Part shown: one piece after another, positions 6,335-10,759 of the stretch
How positions within the stretch are numbered: the stretch's first letter is position 1
Layout: the number at the start of each line of letters is the position of its first letter
Notes under the pieces: generated by a model
The model's input: the letters and a program-made list of their open reading frames with translations, nothing else
What the model was told of the DNA's origin: nothing
Database searches by the model: none
NCBI GenBank assembly: GCA_963557675.1
Contig: CAUWEI010000097.1
Coordinates: 1 to 10,759, forward strand
Direction: 5' to 3'
DNA length: 10,759 bases
Source: Faecousia sp963557675
GTDB lineage: Bacteria > Bacillota > Clostridia > Oscillospirales > Oscillospiraceae
Position numbers and translations under genes: made by a program

Positions 6335-8092
6335 ATGCTGAAACTATTGAAAAAAATGCGCCTCAAGGAGATTATCATGACAATTATTTGTGCGGTGTTT
6401 CTCCTGGGACAAATTTATTTTGACTTGAAGCTTCCTGACTATATGAGTGAGCTGACCATGCTCATTCAGACCCCGGGAAATGAAATGTCCGCAATCTGGA
6501 ACACCGGATTCCACATGCTTCTGTGTGCCCTGACCAGTGCAATGCTCTGTGTATTTTGTGGATTCCTGGCGGCAAAGATTGCTTCCGGATTTACTTATGT
6601 GGTCCGTGAGGACCTGTTCCAGCAGGTGTCCGGTCTGGGCCAGCAGGAAATGCTGGGCTTCTCGGTTCCCAGCCTTATTACCCGTACCACCAACGACATT
6701 ACCCAGATTCAGATGGTAATTGCCATGGGCTTGCAGGCTCTTATTAAATCCCCTGTAATGGCCATTTGGGCCGTTGCAAAGATTCTGGGCAAGAGCTGGG
6801 AGCTGTCCATCATCACAGCGGGCTTTGTTCTGGCAATCTGTGTATCCGTCTTTGTGATTGTGTCTTCGGTTATGCGCCGGTTCCGTATTGTGCAGAAGCT
6901 CACGGATAAAATCAACCGTGTCGCCCGGGAAAATCTTACCGGTATCAATGTGGTTCACGCCTTCAACGCCGAGGAGTATCAGGACGAGAAGTTCGACAAG
7001 ACCAATGACGTTATGATGAAAACCCAGCTCAAGAATCAGCGTACCTTCGCCGCTCTTCAGCCTCTCATGGGCTTGGGCATGAACGGTCTGTCCCTGTGCA
7101 TTTTCTGGGTAGGTGCTGCACTTTTGAGTGCGTTGCCTGCTGCCGACATGGCTCAGAGAATGACCATGTTCAGTGACGTTGTGGTGTTTAGCACCTATGC
7201 CACCTATGTGGTCATGTCCTTTATGATGCTAGTTATGATTTTCATGCTTCTGCCTGCTGCACAGGTTTCGGCGGAGCGTATCAATCAGGTTCTGGATACC
7301 AAGTCCACCATTCAGGAAGGCACCCAGACAACCGGCAAGGAAATCGGTACCGTGGAATTTAAGAACGTATCCTTCCGCTATCCCGAAGCCGTTCAGAACG
7401 ACCTTACCAATGTGAACTTCAAGATTAACAAGGGCCAGACCCTTGCAATCATCGGTGCTACGGGCAGCGGTAAGACCACACTGGTGAGCCTCATTGCTCG
7501 TTTTTATGATGCAACCGAAGGCGAGGTTCTGGTGGATGGTGTGAATGTAAAGGATTACACCTTCGATGGCCTCTATAACAAGCTGGGCTATGTGACCCAG
7601 AAGGCCGTGCTGTTCTCCGGCTCGGTTGCGGAAAACGTAACCTTCGGTGAAAACAGCAAGGAGCCTACACAGGAAGAGATCGACCGTGCCATTTCTCTGG
7701 CTCAGGCTTCTGAATTCGTGAATAAATTGGAGTTTGGTCAAAACCAGCATATCGCACAGGGCGGCAGAAATGTGTCCGGCGGTCAGAAACAGCGGCTGTC
7801 CATTGCCAGAGCACTGGCAAGAAACGCAGAGATTCTGGTCTTTGACGATTCCTTCTCTGCTCTGGACTACCGCACCGATGCAACGCTCCGGGCAGGTCTC
7901 ACCGAACAGCTCCCGGATACCACGAAGGTCATTGTGGCCCAGAGAATCAGCACCATCCGTCATGCAGACAAGATTCTGGTTCTGGATGAGGGTCGAGTGG
8001 TAGGCGACGGCACCCACGAAGAGCTGATGAAGAATTGCTCGGTATACCGTGAAATCGCCATGTCCCAGCTTTCCGAAGCGGAACTGGCCTAA
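6335..8092 (+). CDS. ABC exporter half-transporter, degenerate-site subunit (heterodimer subunit 1)
   Basis: 585 residues: an N-terminal membrane domain with six segments (about 12-31, 58-83, 128-150, 156-178, 243-266, 283-307) fused to an ATPase domain (about 338-575). Motifs: Walker A GATGSGKTT (374-382), Q-loop Q422, canonical signature SGGQKQ (481-486), Walker B ILVFDD (500-505), D-loop SALD. The catalytic glutamate after Walker B is Asp (D505) and the switch histidine is Gln (VAQRIST, Q536). These are the marks of the inactive ATP site in heterodimeric exporters such as TM287/288 or BmrCD. Its intact signature should complete the active site formed by the next gene's Walker motifs. ATG with GGAGGA (6321-6326) eight bases upstream. 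Likely exports a drug-like or lipid-like compound from the cytoplasm or inner leaflet; the substrate is unknown. Confidence 0.95.
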   Translation: MLKLLKKMRLKEIIMTIICAVFLLGQIYFDLKLPDYMSELTMLIQTPGNEMSAIWNTGFHMLLCALTSAMLCVFCGFLAAKIASGFTYVVREDLFQQVSGLGQQEMLGFSVPSLITRTTNDITQIQMVIAMGLQALIKSPVMAIWAVAKILGKSWELSIITAGFVLAICVSVFVIVSSVMRRFRIVQKLTDKINRVARENLTGINVVHAFNAEEYQDEKFDKTNDVMMKTQLKNQRTFAALQPLMGLGMNGLSLCIFWVGAALLSALPAADMAQRMTMFSDVVVFSTYATYVVMSFMMLVMIFMLLPAAQVSAERINQVLDTKSTIQEGTQTTGKEIGTVEFKNVSFRYPEAVQNDLTNVNFKINKGQTLAIIGATGSGKTTLVSLIARFYDATEGEVLVDGVNVKDYTFDGLYNKLGYVTQKAVLFSGSVAENVTFGENSKEPTQEEIDRAISLAQASEFVNKLEFGQNQHIAQGGRNVSGGQKQRLSIARALARNAEILVFDDSFSALDYRTDATLRAGLTEQLPDTTKVIVAQRISTIRHADKILVLDEGRVVGDGTHEELMKNCSVYREIAMSQLSEAELA

Positions 8093-8109
8093 AAGAGGGG
8101 GTAGTTTTC

Positions 8110-9876
8110 ATGAAGAAGAAAAAGAATTCAATGTTTTCCGCCCTGGGAAAAGTCTTTCAGTATATGAAAAACAGCATCCCCGTGGTGATTTTTGCCCTGA
8201 TTTTGGCGGCTCTTGGTGCAGTTCTGACCATTGTTGGCCCGGATAAAATCGGACAAATGACTGACCTCATGAGAGAAGGTCTTGCAACCGGCATCGATAT
8301 GGCTGCTGTGGCGAAAATCGGTGTGACCCTTGCCATTATCTATGTAGCCAGTGCCATTTTCACCTTTGTTCAGCACTTCATTATGGCTACGGTAACATTG
8401 GGAACCTCCAAGCGGATGCGTGGAGATCTGGCCAAGAAAATCAACCGGGTTCCCATGAGCTATTTTAACAAAACCTCACAGGGTGATGTCCTCAGCCGAA
8501 TCACCAACGATGTGCAGACCTTGCAGCAGGGCCTTGCAAACAGCTTGCCCGGTATCATCAGTGCTTCGGCCCAGTTTGTGGGATGTATCATTATGATGTT
8601 TATTACCGAGTGGAGAATGGCTCTGTGTGTTGTAGCCGTGACCTTCCTTGGTGTGATGCTCCTCATGCTGGTAATGACCCATTCCCAGAAGTACTTTGTG
8701 GCAAGACAGGAACACTTGGGCACATTGAATGGATTCGTAGAAGAAATGTATTCCGGCCATGAGGTACTGCGGATTTCCTGTGCAGGCAGAAAGGTCAATG
8801 AGAAGTTCCAGAAGCTCAACAAGGCCGTTTACGACGCCAACTGGAAGTCCCAGTTCCTGTCCGGTATCATGCAGCCTCTGATGAACGTCATTGGCAACAT
8901 CGGCTATGTAGTGGTCTGCGTGGTAGGCGCAGCTTTGGCAATGGGCGGTTCCATTCCCTTTGGTGTGATTGTGTCCTTCATTCTCTATGTCCGACTCTTT
9001 ACAGCTCCTTTGACCCAGATTGCACAGGGTATGACCAATCTCCAGACGGCTTCTGCTTCTGCCAGCCGGATTTTTGAGTTCCTGGAGACCGAGGAACTGC
9101 CCAATGAAAGCGAGAAGAAGGAGAGCTTGAAGAACGTAAAGGGTGCGGTATCCTTTGACCATGTCCACTTTAGCTATCCCGAAACCCCCGACAAGGTGAT
9201 TATCAAGGACTTTTCTACCAAGGTAAAACCCGGTCAGAAGGTTGCTATCGTAGGTCCCACCGGTGCAGGTAAGACCACCATGGTAAACCTGCTGATGCGG
9301 TTCTTTGAAATCAACAGCGGTTCCATTTCCATTGACGGTGTCCCCACTTCTCAGCTCAAGCGTGAGAACATCCACGAACTGTTCAGCATGGTGTTGCAGG
9401 ATACCTGGCTGTTTGAGGGAACCGTCCGGGAGAATCTGGTGTACAACATGGAAGGCATCACCGATGAAGATTTGGAACGGGTCTGTAAAGCCTGCGGCCT
9501 GTCCCACTTTGTCCATTCTCTGCCTCACGGGTTCGACACAGAGCTTTCTGACAGCACTACCATTTCGGCCGGACAGAAGCAGCTGCTGACCATTGCCCGT
9601 GCCATGCTGCAAAACAGTCCCATGTTGATTCTGGACGAGGCCACTTCCTCTGTGGATACCAGAACAGAGGCCATTATTCAGAGAGCCATGGACGAACTGA
9701 CCAAGGGAAGAACCAGCTTTGTCATTGCCCACCGCCTTTCCACCATCAAGAATGCCGACATGATTCTGGTTATGAAGGACGGCGACGTGATCGAAAGCGG
9801 CAACCACGAAGAGCTGATGAAAAAGGGCGGCTTCTATTGCGACCTGTACAACAGTCAGTTTGACCAGGCGGTTTAA
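8110..9876 (+). CDS. ABC exporter half-transporter, catalytic-site subunit (heterodimer subunit 2)
   Basis: 588 residues with the same plan as its upstream partner: six membrane segments (about 22-45, 69-96, 145-166, 168-188, 258-279, 282-305), then an ATPase domain (about 345-580). Walker A GPTGAGKTT (382-390), Q-loop Q430, Walker B LILDE with catalytic E510, and switch H541 in IAHRLST are all intact. The signature is ISAGQKQ (485-491): an Ala replaces the first Gly of SGGQ. In heterodimers the weakened signature faces the partner's weakened Walker B, and that is the pattern here, so the two proteins most likely form one asymmetric exporter with a single hydrolysing site. The gap to the upstream gene is 17 bp with a GAGGGGG site before the ATG. 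The N-terminus is basic (MKKKKNS). Multidrug-like in architecture; substrate unknown. Confidence 0.95.
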   Translation: MKKKKNSMFSALGKVFQYMKNSIPVVIFALILAALGAVLTIVGPDKIGQMTDLMREGLATGIDMAAVAKIGVTLAIIYVASAIFTFVQHFIMATVTLGTSKRMRGDLAKKINRVPMSYFNKTSQGDVLSRITNDVQTLQQGLANSLPGIISASAQFVGCIIMMFITEWRMALCVVAVTFLGVMLLMLVMTHSQKYFVARQEHLGTLNGFVEEMYSGHEVLRISCAGRKVNEKFQKLNKAVYDANWKSQFLSGIMQPLMNVIGNIGYVVVCVVGAALAMGGSIPFGVIVSFILYVRLFTAPLTQIAQGMTNLQTASASASRIFEFLETEELPNESEKKESLKNVKGAVSFDHVHFSYPETPDKVIIKDFSTKVKPGQKVAIVGPTGAGKTTMVNLLMRFFEINSGSISIDGVPTSQLKRENIHELFSMVLQDTWLFEGTVRENLVYNMEGITDEDLERVCKACGLSHFVHSLPHGFDTELSDSTTISAGQKQLLTIARAMLQNSPMLILDEATSSVDTRTEAIIQRAMDELTKGRTSFVIAHRLSTIKNADMILVMKDGDVIESGNHEELMKKGGFYCDLYNSQFDQAV

Positions 9877-9891
9877 TTAGGAGGTGCGGAT

Positions 9892-10494
9892 ATGAGCGTG
9901 CGATATATTACCATTGAGCGAGAATACGGCAGTGCCGGCACCAAGATTGCACAGGAGGTCTCCAAACGGTGCGGCGTACCCAACTACGGGCGGGAAATTA
10001 TGGAGACGGTAGCCAAAGAGCAGAATGTATCGGTCAAGGCTTTGGAAGAGTACGAGGAAAGCGTATCCAGCAGCTTTCTGTATTCGCTGTTTGTTATGAC
10101 GCAGTCCCAGACGGCAAATCCCGATTTGCTGTCCCAAGAGGGAAAGCTCTACGTAGCAGAAACTCGTGTGATTCAAAATATGGCGATGAACGGCCCTGCC
10201 ATCTTTGTGGGACACTGTGCCTGTCATGCGCTGAAGGAGCGAGAAGGTGTGGTTCGGGTCTTTATCCACGGAAACGACGAGGATAAGAGACGCAGAGTTA
10301 TTGAGGACTACGGTATTCCGGAAAACGAGGCAGCGGCAACCTTCCACAGACACAACAAAAAGCGTGCCAACTATTATGCGTTCTGTACCCAGAAGAAGTG
10401 GAATGACCTGAACAACTACGACATGGTTCTGGATAGCTCCAGTCTGGGAATTGACGGCTGTGCCAAGGTTTTGGCGGCTCTGCTTGAGAAGTAA
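9892..10494 (+). CDS. Cytidylate kinase-like family protein (PF13189)
   Basis: 200 residues. The N-terminus TIEREYGSAGTKIAQEVSKR (7-26) is the modified phosphate-binding loop of the PF13189 family (typically SREFGSGG-like). The C-terminal segment KKRANYYAFCTQKKWNDLNN (156-175) followed by YDMVLDSSSLG is also characteristic of that family. The central block, usually close to VGRCADYIL, reads VGHCACHAL here (106-114). This is not the housekeeping CMP kinase Cmk (PF02224); enzymatic activity on nucleotides is unproven for most members. ATG seven bases after AGGAGG (9879-9884), 15 bp after the second exporter gene, so it belongs to the MarR-ABC operon. It could modify or sense a nucleotide-like compound linked to export, or simply be co-transcribed (inference). 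No membrane segment or signal peptide. Confidence 0.88.
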   Translation: MSVRYITIEREYGSAGTKIAQEVSKRCGVPNYGREIMETVAKEQNVSVKALEEYEESVSSSFLYSLFVMTQSQTANPDLLSQEGKLYVAETRVIQNMAMNGPAIFVGHCACHALKEREGVVRVFIHGNDEDKRRRVIEDYGIPENEAAATFHRHNKKRANYYAFCTQKKWNDLNNYDMVLDSSSLGIDGCAKVLAALLEK

Positions 10495-10520
10495 CATACA
10501 AACGAATATCCAATAAAAAC

Positions 10521-10560
10521 AAAGGCCATGGAACCGAAAAAAGCAGGTTCCATGGCCTTT
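10521..10560 (-). terminator. Intrinsic terminator of the minus-strand ABC permease gene
   Basis: Perfect 15-bp stem (arms AAAGGCCATGGAACC at 10521-10535 and GGTTCCATGGCCTTT at 10546-10560) with a 10-base loop. In minus-strand RNA the stem is followed by a GUUUUUAUU tract; in plus-strand RNA it is followed by GUGCAGAAAAG, with no U-run. It therefore serves leftward transcription from the gene at 10619-10759. Confidence 0.85.
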
Positions 10561-10571
10561 GTGCAGAAAAG

Positions 10572-10617
10572 AACCTGCCGCAGAATTGCACATTCTGCGG
10601 CAGGTTGTTTTTATTGG
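10572..10617 (+). terminator. Intrinsic terminator of the MarR-ABC-PF13189 operon
   Basis: Perfect 15-bp stem (arms AACCTGCCGCAGAAT at 10572-10586 and ATTCTGCGGCAGGTT at 10592-10606) with a 5-base loop TGCAC, followed on the plus strand by GTTTTTATT. It lies 77 bases after the PF13189 stop codon. In the other direction it is followed by CUUUUCUG, so it may also help leftward termination. Confidence 0.9.
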
Positions 10618-10618
10618 G

Positions 10619-10759
10619 TTATCGGCTTCCCTTGTCGTATGGGATACCCTCGGCCTTGGGGGCACGGGATTTCTTAGAGGTGAAAGCCAGAACCAACATG
10701 GAAGCCACGAAGGGCATCATGTTGTAGATTTCCTTGGGCCAATGCAGGGAGGCCAGGAA
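10619..10759 (-). CDS. C-terminal end of an ABC transporter permease (nucleoside/simple-sugar type, BPD_transp_2)
   Basis: Only the last 46 codons and the TAA are inside the window; the 5' end lies to the right. The readable part holds the end of a membrane segment (NMMPFVASMLVLAFT) and the tail TSKKSRAPKAEGIPYDKGSR. This tail, with GIPYDKG at the very end, resembles the second permease (NupQ/YufQ-like) of the BMP-family nucleoside importers common in Clostridia. The family assignment comes from recalled similarity of a short segment, so it is less certain than the others. The gene converges on the MarR-ABC operon and the two share the terminator unit. Confidence 0.72.
   Translation of the reverse strand, partial: FLASLHWPKEIYNMMPFVASMLVLAFTSKKSRAPKAEGIPYDKGSR

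Larger units (their letters stand above)
10510..10617. repeat. Outer 13-bp inverted repeat enclosing both terminator hairpins
   Basis: CCAATAAAAACAA at 10510-10522 and its exact reverse complement TTGTTTTTATTGG at 10605-10617. Each arm supplies the U-rich tract that follows the last hairpin met by transcription from the opposite side. The whole unit is therefore a mirror-symmetric bidirectional terminator between two convergent genes. Confidence 0.85.

Noticed and set aside
8476..9807. Minus-strand open frame of 443 codons opposite the second ABC gene (and a similar 262-codon frame at 7229-8017)
   Set aside because: These are antisense shadows of ATPase coding sequence with repetitive His/Gly/Gln-rich translations; all ABC motifs are on the plus strand.
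10619..10621. A missing or disrupted C-terminus for the right-hand permease
   Set aside because: The frame runs cleanly from the window edge to a TAA after a family-typical tail; it is partial only because the window ends.
9877..10665. Minus-strand open frame of 262 codons across the PF13189 gene and the terminator region
   Set aside because: It runs through two strong terminator hairpins and opposite a gene with clear family motifs, and has no family resemblance of its own.

Overview
The window looks like chromosomal DNA of an anaerobic Clostridia-type Firmicute, most likely Oscillospiraceae/Ruminococcaceae. The basis is moderate GC, strong AGGAGG-type ribosome binding sites, a fused two-domain acyl-CoA dehydratase activase (an anaerobe family), a PF06541 membrane protein and a PF13189 cytidylate-kinase-like protein. 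This assignment is inference from gene content, not from a marker gene. There is no RNA gene, IS element, phage gene or CRISPR array.

Layout. Positions 1-3746, minus strand: a PF06541 'putative ABC transporter permease' membrane protein (3012-3746, TTG start), followed 36 bp later by a very large 2-hydroxyacyl-CoA dehydratase activase-type protein (start at 2975) that runs off the left edge after 991 visible residues. Positions 3747-3883: the permease promoter region and a hairpin that probably ends the next operon. Positions 3884-5610, minus strand: an OmpR-family response regulator and a HAMP-containing sensor kinase, overlapping by 4 nt. Positions 5611-5866: a divergent control region with a near-consensus sigma-A promoter in each direction. 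Positions 5867-10494, plus strand: a tight four-gene operon (gaps of 15-18 bp) with a MarR regulator, two half-ABC exporters that together make an asymmetric heterodimer, and a PF13189 protein. Positions 10495-10618: a compact two-hairpin bidirectional terminator. Positions 10619-10759, minus strand: the last 46 codons of a nucleoside/simple-sugar ABC permease.

How the parts fit. The plus-strand operon reads as a MarR-controlled efflux system. The regulator probably represses its own promoter, the two half-transporters form one exporter with one consensus and one degenerate ATP site, and the kinase-like protein is an unexplained passenger or partner. On the minus strand, a 20-bp element (TTTCTAAACYGAAACGAAAC on the plus strand) occurs twice with one mismatch: in the leader of the regulator-kinase operon, and at the -35 position of the PF06541/activase promoter. 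This suggests that the two-component system controls both itself and the neighbouring permease-activase pair. It is the most interesting signal here. No unmistakably new biological system is visible; the genes belong to known families and the novelty lies in wiring and context.
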